Source of the DNA: Hydractinia symbiolongicarpus
Lineage: Eukaryota > Cnidaria > Hydrozoa > Anthoathecata > Hydractiniidae
Length of the DNA: 64,000 nt
Assembly: GCF_029227915.1 (NCBI RefSeq)
Contig: NC_079884.1
Span: forward strand, 13,144,001-13,208,000
Direction: 5' to 3'
Made by a program: the position numbers and the translations under genes. Below, piece by piece: positions 46,101 through 56,040 of the stretch; position 1 is the first letter of the stretch, and the number at the start of each line of letters is the position of its first letter. The notes under the pieces are model-generated. The model worked only from the letters and a program-made list of their open reading frames with translations, was not told where the DNA came from and made no database searches.

Positions 46101-47797
46101 ATTTAGTAAACTTAACCAATTTAGTTCCAGGTTATCCCTAACTACCCATGCAATAAAAAATGACTGACATTTGTGGCGCCGTAGATTAGTGGTTATAGCT
46201 CTCGTACTCTGTGCGGGAGACCGGGGTTCGATTCCTCTTGACGGCGATTCAACATGGGCGAGTGAATGTTACCATAGCCCCGGGTTGACCCAAGCCATGT
46301 GAGGGAAATTGGGAAGATGGCACACTGTGTGGGCCGTTGGATGTTGCCGGGAGTTGTCTAGTAGAGCGCGGGCTCTAATTGGGTCTGCGTAGCTCAAAAT
46401 GAGCATTAAATACTCTAGGACTCTCCATCTACGCCATGGCCCCTCCTGGAAATAATAGACAGGGTATATCCCTCGATATTTGTGAGGCTAGCCATGTAAA
46501 ATATGCACATCTATCTATCTATCTACATCACCACCTCTTTTTCAAGTTTTTTGGCTTCGATGTTATAACTGCAATGGTATAACTTTACCAATCTTATTAA
46601 ACTCATTGACGTCAGTCTATAAATGCATTGACACCCCACCATAATGTGGGAAAGACCAACAACTTAGAAATAAATAATTTTTTTGGCAACATCAAAGGCA
46701 AGTGAAGATACAGACGGACACAGCTTTCATATTATTATAGGCAATATTCTATTACTTTTTTTTGTATATCCTGCAAATTTCCCTTGATTTTTATTTGATA
46801 AGTAAAAAGGGTAATGAATTTTTATACCTTATCGATAATGAAAATAATAATAATGATAATAAACTTTGAATTAAAAGTTAAAATTAGTATAGCACATGCA
46901 CAGAATACATTTAAATTGTGCTGTATACAAAAAACATCCATACTTAATAAGATTAATTGATACTTGTTCCTGTAACATTGATGAGCATTCTCCATTTTTA
47001 TCTTGCTCTTCACTGTTTGTGAATAACTGAAGTAAGACTTTCGCATTTTCGTCATTTGTGTCAACAATGGTATCACCAACAGAAGTTGAACTAGTCACAC
47101 TTTCTTTTCGAGTGTTATTTATCAACCTTTGCAGCATTTCAACATTGCTTTTAATATTTAATTCTTCTTTAAGGTTTTCAAAGTCCCTTAGTACCTCAGC
47201 AGCTTCTGAGGTATATCCTATGAACAATGAACTCTTGACTCGTTTTCTTTTTTCCCTAACTAATTTATCAGAATTAGGAAGTTTTGTTCCTAGGGAAAAT
47301 AATAAATGTTTTTGCTTTAATTCTTCCCCACTATCTAGATCCCCTACATTATTAGTTTTCTTGTCATGTTCTTTTGGCGTTCGCTGAATTAAAAGTGTAT
47401 TTTCTGTAGAATTTTTCGTAATCTCACCCATAACAAAATTGACTTCTTCAGGTGTAATTTCTATTGCTTCTTCTATGATTTCCTGTTCGTGGTCTTCGCT
47501 TGCAACTTGTTCCGATATTTCTTCGTTAACAAAACCAAGCTCAACTGGTTCCCCGACTGTCTCATAATACTCATTGGTGTTTACTGCAACTGGATCACCA
47601 TTTTCATTAATAACTTGTTCCATAGGCTCACACGTATTGCCATCCTGAACTACAGCAATAAACTGATATTCAGACATTTTTAAGATAACTTCAGCTGCAG
47701 AAGCTTCTGAGTAGGAAAGCTGCTCTTGCTCGTCCGCAACTTCTGCCATTTTTGTGACAATATTTTTGTACCCGTATTGAGGCTTGTTATCATGCAT
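40178..47797 (-). CDS. CaRF/ALS2CR8-like transcription factor, complete
   Basis: Four exons, 46944-47797, 43060-43352, 41605-41771 and 40178-40552, join with phases 2, 1 and 0 to give 562 residues. Exon 1 is acidic and glutamine/asparagine-rich, with a basic KRKRVKSSLFIGY, an activation-domain-like composition. Exons 2-4 hold RKYKPGYLGKG, GIPPIPFTGVPF, YQCIYGPKRSK, TYGPKRRKSS and KKKDCPAQIHIRTVHRFPTY, then FWIRVPLPEVHQNH. The run of basic linker, DCPA, aromatic FP.Y and VH..H fits the CaRF (calcium-responsive transcription factor) domain as I know it; vertebrate CaRF acts in the nucleus on calcium-response elements. Either ATG 47797 or ATG 47749 could start. The family call is from motif memory, not alignment. 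Confidence 0.65.
40876..41190. repeat. MITE-like repeat with atttaatttcgc motifs
   Basis: Contains gggaaaaaatttgc twice at the left, several atttaatttcgc motifs, and an inverted-looking tcgcgagaacttaattttgt at the right. It resembles a diverged relative of 29471-29932. The ends are unclear. Confidence 0.4.
41335..41567 (-). mobile_element. tRNA-derived SINE (family B) in CaRF-like intron 3
   Basis: On the minus strand the head ggtgtgtggccttgtggtta...gtgattcgttcc reads as a degenerate tRNA with A and B boxes. Then comes the core cccatgccatgtgagggaaattgg and the tail aacacaagacccacgtt...ctccaacactgaag. It shares its core, but not its head or tail, with the SINE at 46171. Confidence 0.75.
42465..42706. 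repeat. 121-bp tandem duplication in CaRF-like intron 2
   Basis: 42465-42585 and 42586-42706 are adjacent copies (agattttttgatg...gcagcaaatata) with about three mismatches. It looks like a recent duplication. Confidence 0.9.
42935..43015 (-). repeat. tRNA-like SINE head fragment
   Basis: The minus strand gggtgtgtagttcaatgatt followed by agagcactgcc looks like a tRNA A-box arm, with a poor B box (gtaggtttttaaattcggtc). There is no body or tail. Likely a truncated or very old SINE. Confidence 0.4.
45262..45760 (+). repeat. Interspersed repeat family A, copy 2
   Basis: Shares ordered blocks with copies 1 and 3: gcttgaaatgctgttcaagaaa, ttggacaaacagttgaag, ggatttttgatgacatcctt, ttggtcccaggt and ctcattaacatctataagcagt. 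It ends tttgtattattatat and directly abuts copy 3. Confidence 0.6.
45761..46745 (+). repeat. Interspersed repeat family A, copy 3, interrupted by a SINE
   Basis: The left part (45761-46166) and right part (46529-46745) form one copy when the SINE at 46171-46524 is removed: taaaaaatgactgacat joins atcaccacctc, matching taaaaaatgactgatgtcac of copy 1. The right end carries gacggacacagctttc and tattattatag. Confidence 0.65.
46171..46524 (+). mobile_element. tRNA-derived SINE (family A-nested), apparently full length
   Basis: The head contains Pol III boxes: A box tagattagtggttatagc at about 46182 and B box ggttcgattcc at 46225-46235. The body carries the core gacccaagccatgtgaggga, then tctacgccatggcccctcct and ggaaataatagacagggtat. 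The tail is (ATCT)n at about 46509-46524. A putative 4-bp target duplication, acat, flanks it (46167-46170 and 46525-46528). Confidence 0.85.
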
Positions 47798-48335
47798 CTC
47801 TCCCCCGTGGAAGTTGTTACGAAGAATCTATTTATTAACTAAAAATCATGTAGCATGCCATGCTGAGCATCGTGTATAAATGTGCTTTTAATTGAGTGAG
47901 GCTGAAATTAATTAATTAATTTTTCTAATTTTTGCATAGACTAAATCATATCATATACAGTAATTTTCTCAAATAAAATGTGTAACAAAATAACTCTCTG
48001 GAGAAGCGGTGTCTGACTCATAAAAGCCGAGGTGGAGGCTGCAGGTCAAGCACTTTTATTTGAGGGTTTGAGAGGCGGAGAAGAAAATAAAGTATGACTG
48101 ACTGATAGTCAATTTTTTATATTTTTTCCTAGAAAATCTGGAATCAATCATTTTCACTGAAACCTAATTATCTTAACCCTAGGACCATGATTATTATAAT
48201 TATAGGCCTCATATGCTTGAGACCCCTTTTATTATTTGGGTTATTTTCACCATTTCTTTATATCCCACATATAGTGCAGCAAGATACCTTTTCTTTGTGA
48301 TACTTTTGTGATCTTTTTTTACTTGTTTATAGTTA

Positions 48336-48642
48336 GCTAGATAGATATAAATATATGTGCATATTTTATGGCTAGCCTCACAAATATTGAGAAATATACC
48401 CTCTTCATGGCTTTGATGGAGAGTCCTGGAGTATTTAATGCTCTCTTTGAGCTACACAAAGTCAGTTGCAACATCCAACGGCCCACACAGTGGCGCCATC
48501 TCCACAATTTCCCTCACATGGCACAGGTTAACCCGGGGCTATGGTAATATTCAATTGCTCATATTGAATCGCTGTTGAGGGGAATCGAACCCTGGTCTCG
48601 TGTACAAAGTATGAGAATGATAATCACTTAACTACAGCACCA
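48336..48642 (-). mobile_element. tRNA-derived SINE, second copy of the 46171 family
   Basis: Reverse-strand copy with the B box ggttcgattcc (from ggaatcgaacc at about 48580), the core with catgtgagggaaatt, ccgttggatgttgcaactga, and a terminal (TATC)n tail (tagatagata at 48339-48348). More diverged than the 46171 copy. Confidence 0.8.
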
Positions 48643-49094
48643 AAAAAATTTAGAACACTTTACAAATTTGAGTGCCATCCTTGCGCAGGTATAGGACCGG
48701 CATCTGGCAAGTATAGGACTGGTCGTGGCCCCAGTGGAAAGAATTGTAATTGTTGTCTAAAAACAATGCAGTTTTTCTGGGCATACCAGTAAAAATATTC
48801 ATTATTATTATTAATATTATTGGCATTAATTGCGTATTTCTTCTTTATGACCAAGTTGAAGCAGTAACAATGTCATTATTGTATCTTCTAAAACAAGATG
48901 CCTTTTGAATGTATTTACTGATACACTAGTCAAATCTATAATTTTTTAGGCAGTAAGTTATATGCCCATGCTTAATATTATCATTCTACTTCTCACTGAC
49001 CCAGATTGGCTTGATTCCAATAAGTAGTACTAATTACTCGAGCACCTTCCAGCAGTTTATTAATTTGTAACAATCCATATGTCTCTTTAGGGAA

Positions 49095-49528
49095 TATAAA
49101 CTATGTTTTCTCAGGATATTTTTATACTTGTGGGTTTAGTTGCTTTTGTTCTTTGAATTAAACTCCACTGCACAGTTTCAAAAGCCTTTTTGTTCTGGAT
49201 ATAGTTTCCACAACATGGATTGGCAACTTCTTCCAAGCAGTCAGCAAAAAATCTTTCTTCCTAAATTGAAAAGTATGCAGGATTTGACCTTGCATATTTC
49301 TTATAGATAACACCATCTTTTGAATGTGTTCCTTAAAATAAAGATCATTGGACAATAAAACTCCAAGATCTTTAACATACAGTTTTTCAGATATTATGTA
49401 GCCTGAAGATAAAGTTTACAATGTGCAGTCCTGTATCAGATTTGTTGTTCACAGAATCAAATTTATTGTTATTGATCGACATTTCATGAACAGTAATGAT
49501 CCTAATACAAAAAAATAAATAGATTTAT
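49095..49528 (-). pseudogene. CR1-like LINE reverse transcriptase remnant, C-terminal part
   Basis: The minus frame encodes KLYVKDLGVLLSNDLYFKEH, IQKMVLSIRNMQGQILHTFQ and FLLTAWKKL, the post-catalytic region of CR1/jockey-type RTs (KDLGV...L.F..HI......ILR.F..R). It lies directly against the Ty3/gypsy element; the N-terminal part of the same LINE is on the other side at 54473-54700. Confidence 0.65.
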
Positions 49529-49533
49529 CTTTA

Positions 49534-49637
49534 TAGATAGGAATCAAACCATTTGCGTCATAATTATGCAATGTTGATCTGAAACATAAATAATATATAC
49601 AATGTTATTGTCCATGGTTATTGTCTATTATTCCCTA
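49534..49637 (-). repeat. 3' LTR of the Ty3/gypsy element
   Basis: Identical over its 104 bp to 54364-54467. Unusually short for an LTR. Confidence 0.9.
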
Positions 49638-49690
49638 TCTCCCCCCAGTCATTGGGGATCAAATGACGATAGAGATGTGATTTACGACAA

Positions 49691-52600
49691 CTAATTCATG
49701 ATAAAGTCCTGAAGATATGCTGGTTGACGGTGCTCTCTCGTAGAGCGACGAATCGAAGGTAGTGGTGACGTTGGCAAAGGTGAATCAAGGCGAGGACTTT
49801 TATCGGACTGGAGTGCGGTAGAAGTGCCCTCCTCAAATACGGGTTTCCGGGTTGCAACATGTTCAGCTGGTGGAGGCGGAGATTTTGACAATCGAGGCTG
49901 GTCTGCAGAGTGGCTGCTGTCATCTATATCGCGATCCGACGGTTTGGCTGGTATCATTGGCGAGGTAGTCGGTGATATGGTGCGCCAAGCATCTGCAAGC
50001 CGCTCAAATGGTATGTTAGGCTGGATGGGTGTAAATTTCCGAAGAAACTGACGATTGCGTAATGTCACTCTCCGAGATCCATCAATGCGTACAACGTACT
50101 GATCGTGTTGACGAACTTCAATCACCGATGCGGTTCTATCCCACCTACGCGGGTATGGGCCAGTTTGGTTTTGAACTCGAACATTGTCTCCAACACAGAG
50201 GGGTGTCAATCGCTTTGAGTATCGAGATAACCTCTCAGCGATGGCCATGTGCCGGCGTCTAAGGGCCTTCTCACGATCCTCAAGCATGCTCACCCATGTC
50301 GGATGGGGAAGGTATTTACCAGGAAGAATCGGGATAAAGTCCTTAATGGGGCGTCCGAATAAACAAATGGCAGGTGACAGTTTTGTGGTTTGGTTGGGTG
50401 TGTTGCGATATTGCAGCATGGCACGTTGGAATGAGTCTGTATCGAGGTTGCCACTGGGGCCGACATTATCCATTAGCATCCGTTTAACAGTCTTAACACC
50501 AACTTCAGCTCTGCAGTTGCTATGTGGGTACGCGACCGATGAAACACGATGGTGGACACCCCAGTTTCGAAGGAAGGTTGATGTAGATGATGCACATAAC
50601 TCTGGCCCCCCATCCGATGCGAATTCGTCGGGTATGCCATACGTGACAAAGGTGCGGCGTAGACAATCAATCAGGCCACTGGCCCCATTCCTGGCTTCTT
50701 CCACGATAGGCCAATTCGAATACCTATCAACACAAACAAGATAATTGTGACCGGCATAGTGGAAGAAGTCACCACATAGTTGTTGAAATGGATAATCAGG
50801 ATAATTGAGAGGGGTCGGTGGAGCTGATTGTTGTGATGGTGCGATGTGGTCGCAGCTTTTACACCCTTGTCGTAGTTTGATGATGTCAGAAGTAAGGCCA
50901 GGCCAGAAGACGGAAGATTCTGCTCTCAAGGTCATGGATGTGACTCCGTGATGTGCAGCATGCAGGCTTGATAAAATATTGGAGCGTAGGCATTTCGGAA
51001 CAATAACCCTGTCCTTGTAGAGAGCGACACCGTCAACTGTTGAGAGATGGTCACGATACTGGTGGTAAATCTGAAGATGAGGTGGTAAGTCTTCCCGATT
51101 TCCGGTAATGCCAGATTCAATTAGATCTACCAGTATCCTCATTTCCTCGTCCGCGGTTGTTGCTGAACGGACGTCCTCCCAAGTTGTAGATTTCAATGAA
51201 GACAATGCAGTGGATGCAGCAATACAGGAGATATCATCAGGCAGTACTAACTTTTCAGGAGTCGGATCACCTGGCGGGTGGCGTGACAGTGCGTCTGGAA
51301 CTCGATTTTTCAATCCTGAGATGTGTTGCATGGAGAATCGATAACGTAGTGTACGTTCCTTCAAATTCCGCAATCGATTGTTAGGGATATTGTCGAGAGA
51401 CCGGTTGGTGAACAGTCCAAGCAAGGGCTTGTGGTCGACAGCGATGATCAGGTCCTGGCATCCTAAAACAAAATGTCTACATTTATCCAAGGCGTACGCT
51501 ACAGCTAACGCTTCACCTTCAATTGGCGAGTAACGTGATTCAGCTGGGTGGGTAAATCGGCTACCCACGAGAACAACTTTCCACCCCGTATGACAACAAA
51601 ACAGGGTTTCGGCCATGCAGGAACAATGTTTCTGGTACAGCCAAAAGCCCACCCCGGTTTTAGACCAGTCGGTCGCAATACAAGTGCGTCTGGATCCATC
51701 AAAAATTGTTACTCCCTCTTCTATTTCATCGACGATTTTCGCCTTAGACGTAGCAAAGAGTTCATCTAATCGATCGTCCCAATAAAATTCGGATTGTGGC
51801 TTTAGTAGGTCACGGAAGGGTGCCATGTTGTCGGCCATGCTGAACGTATATGACACCTGGTTGACTAAGCCAAACCAAGATCGCACATCTGTTATGTTCT
51901 TGGAAACCGGAAAATCGGTGATAGCGCGTAGGGTGGTGGATGATGGACGGACATTGGTCGGGGTGATCTCAAAACCAGCAAATTCAATAGTATCGTGGGC
52001 AAATTTGAATTTAGATGGGTTCTGGATAATGCCGTTTCGCCCACATGTATCTAACCAACGACAGGTATGGAAAAAACATTCACCAATGTCACTTGCCCAT
52101 AATAAAGAGTCATCAGTCACCTTAATTTTGTTCGGAAAATCGGATACTATAGCATCGAATCGCCTTGAATATCTGTCGCCTGAGGTGATGTAACCTTGTG
52201 GTAGGGTGCAGTATCTGTATCGACCCCAGGGCGTGATGTACGTTGTTAAATGGCGATCCTCTTCGCGCAGTGGGACGCTATGATAACCGTTCCAGGCATC
52301 CGATACTGTTTTCTTTGTGTGCTGAGGAACTGTACGCACCTGATGAAACGGGGATGGTGTGTGATGTGTTTCCCGTGTAGCATGTTTGTTGAGTGCTTGA
52401 AAATCAACACAACGTCTAGGTTCTCCATTCTTCTTGGGGCACACGACCATTCTGTGACACCAGGTCACAGGTTCACCAATGGGTACAGGCTCAATAACTC
52501 CGAGGTTGACGTCCCGGTCCAAATCGGCTTTGACCTGCTCCTGCCAGTGGATTGGAACCGGTATGGGAGAATGATGTGCAGTCGGTTCAGCATCCTGGTC

Positions 52601-54318
52601 GATCATCAGCCTAACATGTGGTCCAGACATCAACGGTAACGGTTGGTGCTCACATGTGTTGAAAGTGCTGTCTTTGTAATAATTTAGAATCAACTGTTCA
52701 AACTTTTCACGATTCTGTTCTGTGGGTGGAAATGGCAACTCCTTGGAAATGGGAGGTGGTACCGTTCGTTTTGGACAGGCACATTCGTTGTGTTGTAGTG
52801 GACCAGTGATAGTATTGGCACCGATAGATGGAAACTCTGCAGGTATAATGCCAAGGTCAACACATGCACTCCGACTAAGGTAGAACTTATCTGAATCATT
52901 GGTGACATAGGTAAACTGCTTGGTCTCTTGAAGAGAACCGTCCTGACTAATGCCAGAGATGCGGAGAATGATAGCACCTAGTATCTTGATGGCTTGTCCA
53001 TTAGCTGCATCCATTTTCATGCGGACCGGAATAAGATCTTTTATATTAAGGTGAAAACGTTGCACCCATTTGAAACCGATGAGGCAACTCTGACATCCAG
53101 TGTCTGCCATTGCTGGGATGGATATGGGCGATTCTCTAGTTCCGTGAGGGATTGTAAACCCCAATTCCTCGTAATCAGTATCAGCGATTCGGACAGCTAG
53201 GTTAAGGAATGGCTGCGATTGAGATGGAGTTTTCTTCCACATGTTCTTACGCTTGTCGTGACAGTGATGGTCTGCTGGGTTGGTTCTACTCTGCTTAAGA
53301 TTCATAGAACAGAGTGAGTTGAAGGTGTTAACGGATTCTTCAACAAGAGCAGTCTGATCAGCTTTTTTATCCTTGTTTTTCTTGTCCTTGTTGCGACACA
53401 CATGATCGAAATGATGTAGGCGCTGACAGTGTCCACATGAGTGACTAAATGCGGGGCAGGAAGATTTTCTGGACTGTAATGAATTACCACTATGACAATG
53501 TGTTCCGCAATATCCGCATTTCTGTGACGAAGTGTCTCGTTTGGAGTCGACATCATTTTTGGGCTTGGTAAACGAGTCTCGCTTTCCCTTTCGGTATTGA
53601 CTGTGTATGACACTAGCCTGATGACTGTCAAGTAAACGCGTGGCAGATCGCTTACCAGCTTCTTTTGTTTCGACGAATTTCATAACCTGCTCCAGGGGCA
53701 TCTCCTGGTTGGTGTGGCCGAGGAGTTCCAGCTGGATATCTGGATCTGCAATGCCTCGACTAAGTACGTCTCGCAGAATATGCTCTGTATAGTCAACGTC
53801 ATAGTTACACTCAGGGCACGATACGGTGTATTTGCAAACGCCAGCCTGTCCTTTTAATCTCGCACCAAAGGATCGTATCGATTCTTCAGGTTCTTGACAC
53901 ATGTTGTTGAGGGCTACGCGAGCGACCATTACATTTTCTTCTCGAACGGCGAGGGATTTCATTGACGAGAGGATAACATCTTCACTTTTATCTGCCAGCA
54001 TACCAGCAGTTGATCGTGTCAAATCCCTGCGTAACTGTTCATCACAGCATTCTAATAACTGCAAGACAGCGTCCCTGCCTGTGATCTTTGTAGCTGTTTT
54101 GTATTCCCTCCATTGGGTAAGAAAGTATGTCCAGTCTTCTGATGATCCGGCTAATGTGATGGTTGGGCGAAGCGCTCGATTTTAGCGGAGGATGAGGCGG
54201 AGAAACTACCATTAGAGTGGGTGGTGGCGTGGGTAGTTAGCAAAGCAGCAACAATGACGGGGTCCAGATCTGGTGTAGCGTATGAGCAGTCGGGGACTGG
54301 GCAATCAACAGACGGCAT
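49691..54318 (-). CDS. Gag-Pol polyprotein of the Ty3/gypsy element, one frameshift
   Basis: One long open frame runs from about 54186 to the stop at 49691 (roughly 1,495 codons). A Gag-like N-terminal segment with ATG at 54318 is in another frame, so a single shift falls between about 54163 and 54187. In order: Gag (VREENVMVARVALNN), cysteine/histidine knuckles (about 53525-53390), protease ADTGC (about 53105), reverse transcriptase (CVDFQALNKH, PQGY; catalytic VTDD at about 52110), RNase H (ATDWSKTGVGFWL, about 51680), and integrase with an HHCC zinc region (about 50950-50840) and a D,D-E core (VDRYSNW, SDGGPE, RAEVGVK at about 50730, 50610, 50505). Gag and Pol share one frame without a stop. 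The host ORFs read on the other strand are shadows. Confidence 0.9.
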
Positions 54319-54363
54319 ATTGTATGAAGCTCTACTCAGTAAGATTAAACAAATTGATCAACA

Positions 54364-54467
54364 TAGATAGGAATCAAACCATTTGCGTCATAATTATGCA
54401 ATGTTGATCTGAAACATAAATAATATATACAATGTTATTGTCCATGGTTATTGTCTATTATTCCCTA
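54364..54467 (-). repeat. 5' LTR of the Ty3/gypsy element
   Basis: Identical to 49534-49637. No TATA box or polyadenylation signal is obvious in so short a repeat. Confidence 0.9.
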
Positions 54468-54472
54468 CTTTA

Positions 54473-54700
54473 AATTTATCCACTGACACATAGGGTCTTC
54501 ATCTTTTTCAACAGAACTTAAAAAGCGACTTTATCAAAGACCTTGACAAAATCAAAGTACACAGTGTCCGTTCCACACCTGTTTTCTAGGTTATGATTTT
54601 TTCATAATGTTGTGTCATAACGTCAGTGATGGGTCTGTAGTTCGAAGGTTCCTTTTAACTTTAAACCACCTTTATGGATGGAACAATAGTAGCTTCTTTC
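54473..54700 (-). pseudogene. CR1-like LINE reverse transcriptase remnant, N-terminal part
   Basis: Minus-strand frames encode PIHKGG-like, TDTVYFDFVKVFDKV and LLKKMKTL, which fit RT motifs 1-2 of CR1/L2-type LINEs. With stops and shifts. Continues on the far side of the Ty3/gypsy insertion at 49095-49528, although the RT catalytic core between them is missing. Confidence 0.55.
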
Positions 54701-55055
54701 AATACATCATGCTGAGAACCAATTAATGGTATAAATGATAATCAGGACAACTTAAATATTAGTATTCGCATAAATATGTTTCAAAATATCAACCTGGATA
54801 GGTAAAAACATATTTAAATTATCACATACATTGCTAATCTCCTAAAACAATGTCTCATTTATTTAAAATACAGCATGTCATGCATTAATTAATGTAATTA
54901 TCAAAACTTTTAGGCCAAAAATCTTTTGAACTGCTTAAGATTTTATAAAAAAAGGTTCCCAGACAACTTTTTAAGTTCTTTTATATAAACAAACTTGTTT
55001 ATTCGCAGGAGGAAATATAACCTTTACTTTTTGTTCAACATCCAATGCATTATTA

Positions 55056-56040
55056 CAGTCCAGTCCAGATGTAAGCGTACGCTTAAGTTTCACACCTTTT
55101 TCTCGGAGGCGGTAGTTGTTTGTCTTTTGTTCTTATTAATTATTTTGTGAGTCTTGTAATACATTAACTTGCGTGTAATAAACAAAAGATTACTGTAGAA
55201 AAAATAGGTTATTATAACTGCGCGTAACTATTGTTAAGTAGTGTTAACATAACTATTCCCAATAGCATAATTGCAAATGTTATCAACTCTATCAATGTGA
55301 CAGGAAGAGCCATTGTTTAATAGTTTTATTAAATAAAAGTTTTGTGTGGAAACTAAATAAACTAGCTAGAAGGCATTGTTAGTTGCGCGGGTTAAATAAA
55401 GCTTTTAAGCAATAGAAATTATTTTATTTTAACAAAGATTGAAACTTTAATTTTGACAGAAAAGTCTTTTTAGATAGCTTTTTAAAAGTTTAAAAACGAA
55501 AAACGGCGGTAGAAATGTTTTTTTAGATCGATTTTTAAAAGTTTAAAAACGAAAAATGGCAATAGAAATGTTTTTTTAAATTGATTTTTAAAAGTTTAAA
55601 AACGAAAAACGGCGATAGAAATGTTTTTTTAGATCGATTTGTAAAAGTTTAAAAAAAAAAAAAGGCGATAGAAATGTTTTGGCGAATATGTGTCTCCTTC
55701 TCTTTTTAACCTCCTTGCTTATTTTTTTTAAATATTTAGATCATTGGATTTGTTGCTTTTTAAAAGAACTTGTGTTTTTTAAATATATCGAGATTAAAAT
55801 CGCGTTACTATAATTAGTGTCGTTATTAAAAAAATTAAAAATTCAATGGCCTTCGCGTTTAATTTTTTCTCGTGCAGATTATTGTTTATAAACAATGTTT
55901 CTTGCTATGCTTTTGTTTTTAACACGAAGCAATTATATTCACGCAATTTGAAAGGAACTCGCTATCCTATTGTTTTTTGAATAAAAGCAATTATTTTTGC
56001 AAGTTGAGCGTACGTGTACGCTTACATCTGGACTGTACTG
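55056..56040. mobile_element. Non-autonomous TIR element, 985 bp, TA target duplication
   Basis: Left end CAGTCCAGTCCAGATGTAAG then cgtacgc; right end read inward CAGTACAGTCCAGATGTAAG then cgtacacgtacgc. TA flanks both sides (55054-55055 and 56041-56042). CAGT termini and TA duplication fit the Tc1/mariner superfamily. No transposase is encoded. A [13 protein letters not shown] lies inside. Confidence 0.8.
55465..55680. repeat. [13 protein letters not shown], about 58-bp unit x 4, inside the TIR element
   Basis: Four tandem units of the form ttttagatcgatttttaaaa...aacggcgatagaaatgtt, with small differences (for example ggcggtag/ggcaatag/ggcgatag). Confidence 0.85.

Larger units (their letters stand above)
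43353..46943. other. CaRF-like intron 1 (3.6 kb)
   Basis: Holds two adjacent family A repeats and a nested SINE on its upstream side. The part from 43353 to 45260 is AT-rich, with a small tandem repeat (aaaattggtaaaaattaggcc, about 43665-43715) and a 134-codon minus ORF at 44787-45191 that matches nothing I know. Confidence 0.5.
49534..54467 (-). mobile_element. Ty3/gypsy LTR retrotransposon with 104-bp LTRs
   Basis: Identical 104-bp direct repeats at 49534-49637 and 54364-54467 bound the element, and the 5-bp sequence cttta flanks it on both sides (49529-49533 and 54468-54472). In the minus orientation a polypurine tract, ggggggaga, sits directly before the 3' LTR. Element ends are TAG...CTA rather than TG...CA. 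The expected TGG primer-binding site next to the 5' LTR is not obvious (TGTTGATCAATT instead). Internal coding is nearly complete; see the gag-pol entry. Confidence 0.92.

Noticed and set aside
46171-46245. Genuine tRNA gene
   Set aside because: A and B boxes are present, but the 3' part continues into a SINE body and tail, and acceptor-stem pairing is poor.
50184-50744. 186-codon plus-strand ORF and other plus ORFs at 49824-54185
   Set aside because: Shadows of the gypsy Pol frame, whose higher G+C leaves opposite frames open.
55500-55680. CRISPR-like array
   Set aside because: The units are directly tandem with no unique spacers, and the sequence is eukaryotic; it is a [13 protein letters not shown].
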